Counted from the first letter of the stretch, positions 33,106 through 41,947 are shown. The stretch: 64,000 bases of DNA from Heliomicrobium modesticaldum Ice1 (GCF_000019165.1 NC_010337.2:2862001-2926000), one strand, 5' to 3'. A program made the numbers and translations. The notes: generated from the letters alone by a model not told the origin.

Positions 33106-35101
33106 ACAGCTTACCCTCGGCTCGCTCTTCGACGGCTCCGGCGGCTTTCCGCTCGGAGCCGTTTTAAATGGGATAACCCCGGTCTGGGCTTCGGAAATAG
33201 AGCCGTTCCCCATCCGTGTGACCACCAGGCGGCTGCCGCAGATGAAGCACTACGGCGACATCTCCTGTATAAACGGAACGGAAATCGAACCAGTGGACAT
33301 TATATCCTTTGGCTCGCCCTGCACCGATATGTCGGTCGCGGGCAAGAGAGCCGGCCTTAAAGGCCCACAATCCGTTCTATTTTACGAGGCAATCAGGATC
33401 ATTAAAGAAATGAGGTGCGCTACAAATGGGCGGTACCCAAGATTTATCCTGTGGGAGAACGTGCCCGGCGCGTTTTCCTCAAACAAAGGACGCGACTTCA
33501 AGGCCGTCCTCGACTCAATCGTACAAATCGCCGAGCCGGAAGCCCAGGTGCCTGCGCCTGACAAAAACGGCTGGCCTTACGCCGACATTCTCGTGGGCGA
33601 CGGATGGAGCGTTGCTTACAGGACTGTTGACGCGCAATATTTCGGGGTCGCCCAACGGCGCAAAAGAATCTACCTTGTCGCTGATTTTGGAAGCGAACGC
33701 GCCGGAGAGGTTCTATTTGAGCCCGAAGGCGTGTCAAGGGATTTTACGCCGGGCTTCCCTACGGGGCAAAGAACTTCCGTCAATTTTAAGGACTGCCCTG
33801 GAGAGCCAATCCGCGTCTTAAACGACCAAGGCGGCTCTTGCATGTCGGTCACGGAAGGACTGACCGCCACGCTCCGTGCAGAAGAACACGGGCATCAGCC
33901 CATTGTGTTTGAACCGGGCGCCGTTTCAAGGATTGGCGGCCACTTGGACGAGGGCATGGCGGGAACGCTGCGCGCCGATATGGGCGACAACCAGTTGGCT
34001 GTCGCCATCCCTATAAACACACAGGTTGCTACAAGGCATATCTCCCTTGGCGAAAGCACGGGATTCGGAGTGGGAGAAGACGGTGACCCCGCATACACGT
34101 TGCAAGCCAACCACTCCCATGCCGTGGTAGTTGAAAATCACCCTGCGGATTGCAGAGTTACGCTGGACAAAAGCGGCAAGGTACAGACCCTTACTTCCCG
34201 CATGGGGACAGGGGGCAACAACGTACCTCTGACCCTGAAGATACGTTCCGGCTGCGAAGGCGGCGGCAAGGGCGCACTGATTCAGGATGATATGTCCGCA
34301 ACCCTGTCCTGCAACAACGACCAGACGGTGTTCGTACCGAAGGTATTTGGGATTTGTTCCAAGGACAGTAACGCCATGAAGTCTGCTAACCCACGCAGCG
34401 GAATTTATGAAGCCGATACCTCCCGAACACTGAATGCCAACGGCGGCAACCCCTCCTGCAACCAGGGAGGCATGGCTATTGTGGCATTCACCCAGAACCA
34501 ACGGGAGGAAGTCCGGGATTTGGATAACCGTGCCGGAGCAATCGCCGCTGAACCGGGCATCCACCGGCAGACTTACGTACTCCAAGGAAGCATGATCGGG
34601 CGTGAGGAAAAGAATGGCCCGCAAGGTGATGGAGTAAATAAAGATGTGTCCTTTACCCTCAACACCTGTGATAAACATGCTGTGGCTTATGCCATGACCA
34701 CTGGCGGCTTCACCGAGGTGCATGAGGAAAAGGCATCCACCCTCATGGCCCGGGACTATAAGGACGTGCAAATCGTAAACCGCCCGCTGTATATCGTCCG
34801 CAGGCTCACGCCAACCGAATGCGCAAGGCTTCAAGGCTTCCCTGATTGGTGGTGTAGCGGACTGGAAACACCGGAGCCGACCGATGGGGAAATCGAATGG
34901 TGGGCTGACGTGTTCGAGACATACCGCAGAATCATGGGTACATCCTCAAAGCCCAAAAGCCGGAAGCAGATTGTGAAATGGCTTCAGAACCCGCACAGCG
35001 ACAGTGCGGAATATAAGATGTGGGGCAACGGCGTGGCCCTCCCGTGCGTATGCTTCGTCCTTTGCGGCATTGTGTCATTGGCGCAAAAAGAGCCGGGGTA
35101 A
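33098..35101 (+). CDS. DNA (cytosine-5)-methyltransferase with long repetitive central region
   Basis: A protein of 667 residues. Motif I is LGSLFDGSGGFPLGA, motif IV FGSPCTDMSVAGKR with catalytic Cys75 and motif VI LWENVPGAF (120-122). Motif VIII is AQYFGVAQRRKRIYLVADF, and the C-terminal motifs are YIVRRLTPTECARLQGFPDW then KMWGNGVALPC. Between about residues 225 and 555 lies a long insertion with about eight repeats of the form TL-x-A followed some residues later by a valine (TATLRAEEHGHQPIV, AGTLRADMGDNQLAV, AYTLQANHSHAVVV, SATLSCNNDQTVFV, SFTLNTCDKHAVAYA). It is likely the target recognition region. It probably protects phage DNA, and no cognate nuclease is adjacent. Confidence 0.92.
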   Translation: MDRQLTLGSLFDGSGGFPLGAVLNGITPVWASEIEPFPIRVTTRRLPQMKHYGDISCINGTEIEPVDIISFGSPCTDMSVAGKRAGLKGPQSVLFYEAIRIIKEMRCATNGRYPRFILWENVPGAFSSNKGRDFKAVLDSIVQIAEPEAQVPAPDKNGWPYADILVGDGWSVAYRTVDAQYFGVAQRRKRIYLVADFGSERAGEVLFEPEGVSRDFTPGFPTGQRTSVNFKDCPGEPIRVLNDQGGSCMSVTEGLTATLRAEEHGHQPIVFEPGAVSRIGGHLDEGMAGTLRADMGDNQLAVAIPINTQVATRHISLGESTGFGVGEDGDPAYTLQANHSHAVVVENHPADCRVTLDKSGKVQTLTSRMGTGGNNVPLTLKIRSGCEGGGKGALIQDDMSATLSCNNDQTVFVPKVFGICSKDSNAMKSANPRSGIYEADTSRTLNANGGNPSCNQGGMAIVAFTQNQREEVRDLDNRAGAIAAEPGIHRQTYVLQGSMIGREEKNGPQGDGVNKDVSFTLNTCDKHAVAYAMTTGGFTEVHEEKASTLMARDYKDVQIVNRPLYIVRRLTPTECARLQGFPDWWCSGLETPEPTDGEIEWWADVFETYRRIMGTSSKPKSRKQIVKWLQNPHSDSAEYKMWGNGVALPCVCFVLCGIVSLAQKEPG

Positions 35102-35127
35102 ACCTTATCATTCTGCGAATATATAGC

Positions 35128-35160
35128 TTGCTATTCCACAGCTTCTGAGTGATATATGTA
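35128..35160 (+). promoter_or_regulatory. Bipartite upstream element, copy 1
   Basis: TTGCTATT, 11 variable bases, then GAGTGATATATGTA. An identical arrangement stands at 38050-38082. It ends 31 bp before the ATG at 35192 and 9 bp or so before AAAGGAGGC. It could be a promoter (TTGCTA as -35 and a TATATG-like -10) or a protein-binding site. Confidence 0.55.
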
Positions 35161-35191
35161 ATCACCAAGGAAGCAAAGGAGGCTTTTAAAG

Positions 35192-35860
35192 ATGGAAGTA
35201 AAATACAATGTGACCGGTGCGCGCCGCAAGGAACTGGCCAAGGCGGTCGGCGAGATTGCCGGCTGGCCTGCAACCTACAAAGGGGCGCCGACCTTCGCCT
35301 ACGAGATAGGCGATTTCACAATCGACAAGGACGGGACGCTCTCCTTCGGAAGTATGACGGACAGTGAACTGGTGGAAAAGCTGCTGGAGGGGCTTTCCGA
35401 ACGGTGCTTTGAATTCGAGGAACCCTCGGAGGGCTTGGTGATTGAGATACCGCTTGAGGGATTCACCGACGCGGCGCTCGAGAACCTCGACAGGCTCATC
35501 GCAAGCAAGGCCGGCCTTATCAAGAAAGCGGTCGGCGCGGATGCACTCCCCGTCATTAGGACGGAAACCACGCTGAAGTTCCCCTGGTTTTCCTTCAACG
35601 CGACCGGTGACGAGGTCAGCGCCTACTCCCGTTTTATCGGCGCGCTGTGTACGGCGGCAAAAGAACAGAAACGGGTCACCGCCAAAGAGAAGCCCGTGGA
35701 CAACGAGAAGTTCGCCTTCCGCGTGTTCCTTATCAGGCTGGGCTTTGTGGGCGACGAGTACAAGCAGGCGAGGAAAATCCTGCTGCGGAACCTTTCCGGC
35801 AACAGTGCCTTCAAGAATGTGGTGCGGCCAAAAGCGGCGGTGGTAACAGCCAATGAATAA
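35192..35860 (+). CDS. Prophage protein of unknown function, amidoligase-type C-terminal module
   Basis: A protein of 222 residues. The N-terminus (MEVKYNVTGARRKELAKAVG, then DFTIDKDGTLSFGSM) resembles proteins labelled virulence-related in clostridial prophages. A central SDSEL-like helical part follows. The C-terminus has PVDNEKFAFRVFLIRLGFVG with DEYKQARKILLRNLSGNSAF, which parallels the end of the neighbouring amidoligase (TENEKFAMRTYLNRIGFIGD). Its role is unknown. It belongs to the cassette with DUF4314, amidoligase, GGCT and DUF5049, so it may act on the same substrate. It overlaps the DUF4314 gene by 8 bp. Confidence 0.7.
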   Translation: MEVKYNVTGARRKELAKAVGEIAGWPATYKGAPTFAYEIGDFTIDKDGTLSFGSMTDSELVEKLLEGLSERCFEFEEPSEGLVIEIPLEGFTDAALENLDRLIASKAGLIKKAVGADALPVIRTETTLKFPWFSFNATGDEVSAYSRFIGALCTAAKEQKRVTAKEKPVDNEKFAFRVFLIRLGFVGDEYKQARKILLRNLSGNSAFKNVVRPKAAVVTANE

Positions 35861-36077
35861 ATTTCCTTCAAAGGAGACCGTGGAGAGGCTCCGAAAACAA
35901 TACCCGGCGGGAACTCGTGTGGAGTTGGTGCGGATGAGTGACCGGTACTCTAAATTGAGGCCTGGAGACAAAGGAACCGTGGACTTCGTGGATGACACGG
36001 GTACGATATTCTGCTCCTGGGACAACGGCTCCACCCTTGGCGTGGTATTCGGCGAGGATGCCGTGAAAAAGCTGTAA
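35853..36077 (+). CDS. DUF4314 protein
   Basis: A protein of 74 residues: VERLRKQYPAGTRVELVRMS, then LRPGDKGTVDFVDDTGTIFC and SWDNGSTLGVVFGEDAV. This is the small DUF4314 beta-barrel (KOW or SH3-like). It is a constant member of the amidoligase cassette in clostridial phages and its function is unknown. The IS1182-like element is inserted 47 bp after its stop. Confidence 0.85.
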   Translation: MNKFPSKETVERLRKQYPAGTRVELVRMSDRYSKLRPGDKGTVDFVDDTGTIFCSWDNGSTLGVVFGEDAVKKL

Positions 36078-36124
36078 AAGTACGCAACCTCCCCCCCTAT
36101 AAAATTGTGTGGGTTATACCTCAT

Positions 36125-38039
36125 AGAGGCCGTCTAGAAAATAAGCAAATTCCTAGCCAGCCCTTGCAAAAGCATGATTTTTTAATACAAACAGCAAAAA
36201 ACTAGAGTCTTTTTATCGGTCTCACCAGCCCTTTTTGAGGATTTTCCTCAAAAAGGGCAGATCTCCCCCTTGCACCTTATGCGGCTTTTTTGAAAGCAAC
36301 ACCGCGTAAGGCGCTCACCTCCAACACCATGGTTGCATTCTTATCATTTCGTAGACGGTTGAGTTTTTGAAAGTTCGCCGCTAACGCGCTGAGCCGGGCG
36401 GCATAAGCCAGATTTCGTTTTCCGATACGGCGAACCCGGCGCAGTCCGTAACGGTTGACCAGTTCATTTTGCTTGGCTTCGATGCGGCTGCGAAGACGCA
36501 TCTGTTCCTTATAGATTTTCGTTTGGGAGTGCTTTGCCGCCTCGAGCATGACACCATAGGCGTTGTGAATAAAAATCGTGCGCCGATGTTTCTTTTCTTT
36601 AAAACAGGTCGTGTAACGAGGGCAGTGCTTGCAATCATGGTCCTTGGCGCGAAGCACGAAGTTCTTCCCATCTGCCACTTCCGAATAGGTGGTGATGACT
36701 TTTCCTCTCGGGCAGATCAGTTGTGTTTGGTCTTCGGAAACTTGAAATCCCTCGCCCGCGAGGATATCACATTTTGTCTTTGGTGAAAGTGGCGCCACTA
36801 CGTCAATGCCTTTTTCCTTGAGGGTGACACGGTCATCGCCCGCACCATAGTGGGTATCTCCAATGATCGTCGGGTTTTCTACACAATCGGTGGGAAGCTG
36901 ATCCGCTAACGGCACCAGACTGGAGCCGTCATAGTCGTTGGCTTTCATGGCCTCGGCGGCGGCGATAAATCCGGAATTTCCGACTTCGACGATGGCCATC
37001 TTATACCCGCGCCATTTCGTCTTGCCCTTACAACCGAAACGGGCTTCGCTGTCTACAGCCGAAACTATCATATCTTTGACAGAACCGCCGGGGGCTATCT
37101 CAAGAGTTCCATCATCTTTCCGAATGATTCGTTCACGGAGGATACGGCAAAGCAAAAGGGCGTAATGAATGACATCGGGCTTCTTCTTCCACGAAGCCTC
37201 CGATGACTCCACGTAGGCCAGCAGTTCGTCAGCCTCGCTGACCACTTCAACAAGCCGTTCCATTTTGGCCTTATCGTCCAGGTTATGCTCTTTCACTTCC
37301 GTCACTGTTTCCAGGTAACGTACCGCCCGAGGGGCATGGGGGATTGCATGCCATGGAACACTGTATTGCTTCGCCAAAAGACGCACCAACAGGCGCATGG
37401 CTTGGCGGATCAGTTCGATGGTCGTGGGGGCACTGATGGGAGCTATGACATGGGTCGTGTCCGTTATCCAAGGTTCTTTCCCTGTCAAAACGCCCAGGTA
37501 GTACATCAACCGGATAAAGCGATCGAGATAGACCTTATCAAGTTCCTTTTGGATGAGCCGTTGCCGGTGGACGCCAAAATTGGCGTGATCAATGCCCGGT
37601 TCATCGAGGGCCATTCCTAACGCAAACTTGACCTCGATGTTCACACGTGTCTGTGCTTCCATCCCCCGGTCTGTTTCGCCCAGCATTTCCTGTAACATGC
37701 AGGCCATCGTCATCTGCCGGGCCGCATGACTGGGACGTCCGTTGTCAAGGCAATAGAGACCTGTAAAATCCTCCGGTTGTATTAATAGGGGCGCCAATTC
37801 ACGAAACAGGCGAAAGACGGAATCGGCAGGCACAAGTTGGTCCCAGAGGGCTGCAAAGTCGTAAAAGCTAACTTGGGGGTCCACATCGAATCGAAACAAG
37901 GTACATCGCCTCGCTATAAACAGTCTTTGTACCTATATCCTTCGACGCGAAGAGTCAAATTCCCTTTAAATTCCACCAATTTCCATATAAAAACGTCTTG
38001 CTTTTTGCCCTCTCTTGAGGGGGTTTTTAGACAGACTCT
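36125..38039 (-). mobile_element. IS1182-family insertion sequence
   Basis: About 1.9 kb with one transposase gene on the minus strand. The ends are imperfect inverted repeats: AGAGGCCGTCTAGAAA at 36125-36140 against AGAGTCTGTCTAAAAA read inward from 38039. CAT occurs on both sides (36122-36124 and 38040-38042) and may be a short target duplication. It sits between the DUF4314 stop and the upstream element of the amidoligase gene, so it may cut co-transcription of the cassette. A strong hairpin CCCTTTTTGAGG/CCTCAAAAAGGG (36230-36259) near the left end could terminate transcription. Confidence 0.75.
36277..37899 (-). CDS. IS1182-family transposase
   Basis: A protein of 540 residues. The N-terminal DUF772-like region has LYCLDNGRPSHAARQMTMAC, then GIDHANFGVHRQRLIQ. 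The DDE catalytic core includes ITDTTHVIAPI for the first aspartate, IIGDTHYGAGDDR for the second and a RSRIEAKQNELVNRYGLRRV stretch for the glutamate. A cysteine motif DHDCKHCPRYTTCFKEKKHR precedes the last block. It is intact with no frameshift, so the element may be recent and active. Confidence 0.9.
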   Translation of the reverse strand: MFRFDVDPQVSFYDFAALWDQLVPADSVFRLFRELAPLLIQPEDFTGLYCLDNGRPSHAARQMTMACMLQEMLGETDRGMEAQTRVNIEVKFALGMALDEPGIDHANFGVHRQRLIQKELDKVYLDRFIRLMYYLGVLTGKEPWITDTTHVIAPISAPTTIELIRQAMRLLVRLLAKQYSVPWHAIPHAPRAVRYLETVTEVKEHNLDDKAKMERLVEVVSEADELLAYVESSEASWKKKPDVIHYALLLCRILRERIIRKDDGTLEIAPGGSVKDMIVSAVDSEARFGCKGKTKWRGYKMAIVEVGNSGFIAAAEAMKANDYDGSSLVPLADQLPTDCVENPTIIGDTHYGAGDDRVTLKEKGIDVVAPLSPKTKCDILAGEGFQVSEDQTQLICPRGKVITTYSEVADGKNFVLRAKDHDCKHCPRYTTCFKEKKHRRTIFIHNAYGVMLEAAKHSQTKIYKEQMRLRSRIEAKQNELVNRYGLRRVRRIGKRNLAYAARLSALAANFQKLNRLRNDKNATMVLEVSALRGVAFKKAA

Positions 38040-38049
38040 CATAATTGAC

Positions 38050-38082
38050 TTGCTATTAATCCCCTTCAGAGTGATATATGTA
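38050..38082 (+). promoter_or_regulatory. Bipartite upstream element, copy 2
   Basis: TTGCTATT, 11 variable bases, GAGTGATATATGTA: the same parts and spacing as at 35128-35160. It is located 45 bp before the amidoligase ATG at 38128 and just right of the IS end. TTGACT overlaps its left edge. Confidence 0.55.
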
Positions 38083-38127
38083 CATGCCGGAAGGCACACA
38101 CAACCACTTTGAAGGAGGATAAAGCAC

Positions 38128-38475
38128 ATGCTTTACAAGCAAATTCGGGATTGAGATTGAATTCACGGGCATCACAAGGAGCGAGGCGGCAAGGGTCGCA
38201 GCTGAGTACCTCGGCGGTATGGTCAGCAGCGCGGGCGATTATTACGACACCAAGAAAGTCACGGCGCCGGACGGGAGGGTCTGGAAGTTCATGAGCGACG
38301 CTTCCATCGACTGCCGCAGGAAGGACGGCAGGCAAAAGGTTCCGGCAGGCAGGGACTACAGCGTGGAACTGGTCAGCCCGATACTGACCTACCGCGAGGA
38401 CATCGCCACATTGCAGGAACTGGTCAGGCGGCTTCGCCGGGCAGGAGCCTTTGCCAACAACTCCTGCGGCATCCA
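38128..38475 (+). pseudogene. Amidoligase gene, 5' fragment (frameshifted and interrupted)
   Basis: The ATG at 38128 with GAAGGAGG upstream opens MLYKQIRD and then hits TGA. One frame over, the sequence continues KFGIEIEFTGITRSEAARVA, later KFMSDASIDC and YSVELVSPILTYRED, typical of the phage amidoligase family (predicted COOH-NH2 ligases of the glutamine synthetase fold). A 1- or 2-base indel in the A-rich start (GCAAATTC) is the likely cause. The frame then runs to NNSCGIH, where the RIT element is inserted. The 3' part is at 41970-42569. Confidence 0.8.
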
Positions 38476-38502
38476 TTATGACAAGAAGAACATTATGCTG
38501 AG
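38471..38502 (+). repeat. RIT element left inverted repeat
   Basis: This 32-bp end starts ATCCATTATGACAAGAAG. It matches the reverse complement of 41916-41947 at 29 of 32 positions. Confidence 0.8.
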
Positions 38503-38562
38503 TCAATGGCGGCAAGCCGCATAGCATGCGGCTTAACCGTCAAATGACTTTGCATAACATTT

Positions 38563-39588
38563 TCACTTACCGAGAGAACTTAGCCACTTCATCAGCTCAA
38601 CGTCTTCTGACCACGATGATTGCCGACTATGCTGCGGCATAACTGTGGAAGCCGCTTTCTGCAAGGCTGCACGTTTCATTTCGGAGTCTGCCCTTGCGTA
38701 GATTTCCGTAGTTTTGACGCTGGCGTGTCCCAGCCAATCTCGAATATATACGAGATTCACCCCGGCTTGGAGCAAGTGCATGGCCTTGCTGTGCCGGAGC
38801 ATATGCGGCGACACTATGGTTGGGATAATGCTTGCATCTTTCTCACGAGCGGCGGATGCGTATTTACTAAGGATATACGCGACACCGGCTCGTGTCAGTT
38901 TTTCGGCATTATGACCGACAAACAGCGGATGATCGGACTTAGCCGGAGCATCTAAACCCCAAGCAGACAAGTACTTCACGAGATGACCTGTCATTTCTGA
39001 GGAGAGCGGGCATTGCCGGGATTTTCGGCCCTTGCCAAAGAGCGTCACAACCGGCGGCGCGGCCAGACGCAAATCTTTCGGTCTTAACTCTATGAGTTCA
39101 CTAACGCGCGCGCCCGTGTCATAAAGGAGACCGAGCAAGGCGAGATCGCGCATTCCGTAAACGGTTGAAGTATCCGGCATGGCCAGAATGGTTTTTACCG
39201 CGTCCACCGTCAGATAATTCACGGTTGGCTTCACTGTTCTTTTTACCGGGATGCTGAGCACTTGCTGGCACTGAAGCATCATATCCGGCTTTTCGCTCTG
39301 CAAATACCGGAAAAAGGCGTGAATTCCCGCAAGCCGGTGATTTCGTGTGGACACAGCGTTGCCCTGCACAGTTTCAAGCCATGACAGGAAGCCCTCAACA
39401 AATGATTTGTCAACATCCGCGAGGGTTAGACGTTCCGGACAAATGCCTCGCTGCGTATCCGCAAAGCGCAGCAGGAGCTTAAACGTATCCCTGTACGCGC
39501 GGACAGTGTTTTCGCTGGCATTGCATTGTCCGGGAAGATAAGCGGATAAATATTTCGTCAGCGCGTAAGCGAAATCCGAAGGTTTCAT
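38563..39588 (-). CDS. RIT tyrosine recombinase, third gene
   Basis: A protein of 341 residues beginning MKPSDFAYALTKYLSAYLPG. The N-terminal SAM-like DNA-binding domain is followed by the catalytic domain with R in YDTGARVSELIELRPKDL, HxxR in SPHMLRHSKAMHLLQ, H in WLGHASVKTTEIY and the nucleophilic Tyr of that last block. The start was chosen at 39588, because ATGA overlaps the previous stop by 4 bp and the upstream in-frame extension is antisense-like. It is last in the three-gene operon, and its stop lies 88 bp from the left end of the element. Confidence 0.88.
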   Translation of the reverse strand: MKPSDFAYALTKYLSAYLPGQCNASENTVRAYRDTFKLLLRFADTQRGICPERLTLADVDKSFVEGFLSWLETVQGNAVSTRNHRLAGIHAFFRYLQSEKPDMMLQCQQVLSIPVKRTVKPTVNYLTVDAVKTILAMPDTSTVYGMRDLALLGLLYDTGARVSELIELRPKDLRLAAPPVVTLFGKGRKSRQCPLSSEMTGHLVKYLSAWGLDAPAKSDHPLFVGHNAEKLTRAGVAYILSKYASAAREKDASIIPTIVSPHMLRHSKAMHLLQAGVNLVYIRDWLGHASVKTTEIYARADSEMKRAALQKAASTVMPQHSRQSSWSEDVELMKWLSSLGK

Positions 39589-40574
39589 TGTGCCACCTCC
39601 AAATCCGCCGCCGGCAGCATGTTGCCGTAAACGCACTGAAGCTGTCCGAGGATTTCGGGGTGAACCGCCGCAGTCATGCGAAGATATTTCTCGGTCGCGG
39701 AAATATTCTCGTGTCCCAAATACATGGACAGCGCCGGAAGCGCACAATACAAATCCATGCCGTCCCCGGCCATTTTTCGCAGGCTGTGAACGGCGAACGT
39801 GTGCCGGAGATCGTGTACGCGCGGCCCCTTGCCCCGCCCATGGTGCGATATACCTGCTTCAAAGAGGAACCGGCGAAACCATGGATAAATCGTAAACGGT
39901 TCAACGCAGCCACCGTATTTGTTCGGAAAGAAATATGCGGTATCCGGGCACAGGAGTTCCATCCGCTCAGAATACGCGCGGCATCTGTCAGCAAGGGAAT
40001 CGGACATCGGCACCAGACGATCCTTTTCGTTCTTTGCGTTCAGGATGGTCAGCACACCGTCGTCCAGCGAAACATCACATTTTTTGAGATGACATGCCTC
40101 GGCGCTCCGCAGACCGCAGCCGTACAGAAGCCGGAGGATCATCGGCATCACTTCGTGGATAAACGGTGATACCGTGCAAGGCGTCATTTGGTCGGCAGCA
40201 TGAAAAATCGCCTTCAATTCCTCTGCGCTGAAGATGTACGGCGCATAACTCTGGGACACCGTGTTCTTTCGAACCGGTAAAACATATGCCGCCAGCCCGC
40301 ATGACGAAAGAAACAGTGCGAACTGACGGATTGCAGAACAACGGAGATGCTGGCTTTTGGCTGCTTCCCCGGCTCGTTTTTCAATCCACTGTTCCGTTAA
40401 TTCTTTTGTCAGCGTAGGTTCGGTAATTTTCTGTTCCACGCAAAAAACATCAAACCGCCGAAGCTGATGTTCTTCTGCGCCGTAGCGGTATCCTAATGCT
40501 CGCTTTTGCGAGATGAACGCCTCAATATGCGCCGCAAACGGGCTTTGTAAGGAAGTTTTGCATGGTTTCATCAC
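39585..40574 (-). CDS. RIT tyrosine recombinase, second gene
   Basis: A protein of 329 residues. The catalytic residues are R in LLYGCGLRSAEACHLKKCDV, HxxR in RVHDLRHTFAVHSLRKM, and H plus Tyr in YLGHENISATEKYLRM. The N-terminal half is the usual core-binding domain (HIEAFISQKRALGYRYGAEE). It overlaps both neighbours by 4 bp, so the three recombinases should be made in fixed ratio. Confidence 0.9.
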   Translation of the reverse strand: MMKPCKTSLQSPFAAHIEAFISQKRALGYRYGAEEHQLRRFDVFCVEQKITEPTLTKELTEQWIEKRAGEAAKSQHLRCSAIRQFALFLSSCGLAAYVLPVRKNTVSQSYAPYIFSAEELKAIFHAADQMTPCTVSPFIHEVMPMILRLLYGCGLRSAEACHLKKCDVSLDDGVLTILNAKNEKDRLVPMSDSLADRCRAYSERMELLCPDTAYFFPNKYGGCVEPFTIYPWFRRFLFEAGISHHGRGKGPRVHDLRHTFAVHSLRKMAGDGMDLYCALPALSMYLGHENISATEKYLRMTAAVHPEILGQLQCVYGNMLPAADLEVAQ

Positions 40575-41794
40575 TCGCTCACCTCCAACGCGCAGCTCCG
40601 CAGTTGCTCTACAGCAATTTTAAGATATCTGGCGGTGGTATTCGTCTCGCTGTGACCAAGGGCTTCCGACACAACCGGCAGCGGCGTTCCATTTGCCAGC
40701 ATGCTGCTCGCCAGGCTGTGGCGGAACACATGCATTCCGTGCCTTTTGCCCGGAGGCACATAGATGTTGGCTGCTTTAAAGTACTTGGAAATAATGCTAT
40801 TAAGATTGTTGTTTTTCCCGAATGCATCATATGGGGCGATGTGGCGCACAAATATGACTTTGCTGTCGGTTATGGGACGTCCGTTTTTCACATAGTCAAT
40901 GAGCGCCCATCCAAGCTCATGGGAAAGCGGAAGGACAATCTCGTTGCCGGTTTTGCTTTGAATAAAACGGATTTCAGCCTCATCCCAGCGAATATTTTCA
41001 AAGCGCAGTTCGCGGATGTCGCCGACACGCAATCCAAGCCGGGCGGCAAGCAACAGGATTGCGTAATCGCGTTTTCCCTGCGGGTTTTCCCTGTCCACGG
41101 CATCCAGAATCGCCTGAATATCTTCCGGCGAGTATGCTGATGGGATTTTGGCTCTAGCTGGGACGCGCACCGAAGGGCAGAGCAATGACAAGTCCGACGA
41201 GGCGACGCCGTCCGCAAACAGCAGGGGCAGAACAGAACGCAATACATAAAGATCAAAGGCAACAGTGGTCTTCGCCAGCGGCTCAAGCGTAAGGAAATAC
41301 TCGCGCATATGAGCCGCCTCAATCGCTTCTATCCGCAGGTTCCGTGATTCCAAGAAGGATACGAATCTGCGTAGGTGTACGCTAAACTGCCGTCGTGTTC
41401 TCTCTGCTATGCGGTTTTGTGCGCAATATTTCTCCGCTGCTTCAAATATGCACTGGTATCGCCGGGGGAATATCTCCCGCTTAGTATGATTGCGACGCAA
41501 TACATACCCATACCGCTGAAAATCGCAGAGCATACCGGCGGCGCGGTAATAGGTTTTTTGCGTTCTGGTAAGCGAGTTCCCATCGCTGATGCCGTAATGT
41601 TCGCGCAAAAACTGCGTCATCCACTCGGCGTCAGCAGTTACGATTCCTTTCTCATCGGCGTAACAGGCAAGCTGTCGCCAGACGTGCCGATAGTGCCGTA
41701 GGGTGTCAACGGTGTAATTTTGTGTCACCAGATACGATTCAAGTCTGTTGACAAGTGCTTGAACCGGTGATTGATTCGGGGTTGGTTGATTCAT
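40571..41794 (-). CDS. RIT tyrosine recombinase, first gene
   Basis: A protein of 407 residues and the first of the trio. The core-binding domain spans about 10-190 (VNRLESYLVTQNYTVDTLRH). The catalytic residues are R in AARLGLRVGDIRELRFENI, HxxR in HGMHVFRHSLASSMLANG and H/Tyr in ALGHSETNTTARYLK. GGAGG stands before the ATG at 41794. It is 122 bp from the right inverted repeat, which leaves room for a promoter reading inward. Confidence 0.9.
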   Translation of the reverse strand: MNQPTPNQSPVQALVNRLESYLVTQNYTVDTLRHYRHVWRQLACYADEKGIVTADAEWMTQFLREHYGISDGNSLTRTQKTYYRAAGMLCDFQRYGYVLRRNHTKREIFPRRYQCIFEAAEKYCAQNRIAERTRRQFSVHLRRFVSFLESRNLRIEAIEAAHMREYFLTLEPLAKTTVAFDLYVLRSVLPLLFADGVASSDLSLLCPSVRVPARAKIPSAYSPEDIQAILDAVDRENPQGKRDYAILLLAARLGLRVGDIRELRFENIRWDEAEIRFIQSKTGNEIVLPLSHELGWALIDYVKNGRPITDSKVIFVRHIAPYDAFGKNNNLNSIISKYFKAANIYVPPGKRHGMHVFRHSLASSMLANGTPLPVVSEALGHSETNTTARYLKIAVEQLRSCALEVSE

Positions 41795-41915
41795 TTCGAT
41801 ACCTCCACAAAAATATTTCCCTTGATTGGGATGATATGAGTGTGGAATATTATGCGAAGAAAATCAATCAACCGTGAGAGTTAGAGCGTGCCATACTGCT
41901 GAAAATGCAGAATAA

Positions 41916-41947
41916 CTTAGCATAACGTTCTTCTTGCCATAATGGAT
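41916..41947 (-). repeat. RIT element right inverted repeat
   Basis: This is the reverse-complement partner of 38471-38502 (29 of 32). Just outside it, GGATGTTATG (41944-41953) and CATAACATCC (41964-41973) form a second perfect 10-bp inverted repeat around TGAAGCTTTG at the right junction; this may be the strand-exchange site. Confidence 0.8.

Noticed and set aside
31456-33225. 589-codon open frame on the minus strand
   Set aside because: It is antisense to the small terminase and ParB-methyltransferase genes, which have clear family motifs. Its own translation has no recognisable domain and the G+C-rich codon pattern explains its length.
33926-34834. 302-codon open frame on the minus strand
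   Set aside because: It is the shadow of the repetitive region of the cytosine methyltransferase.
38563-41794. Tn554-like transposon with three recombination genes
   Set aside because: Tn554 has two tyrosine recombinases plus a non-recombinase TnpC and lacks inverted ends. Here all three proteins have full tyrosine recombinase motifs and there are inverted repeats, as in RIT elements.
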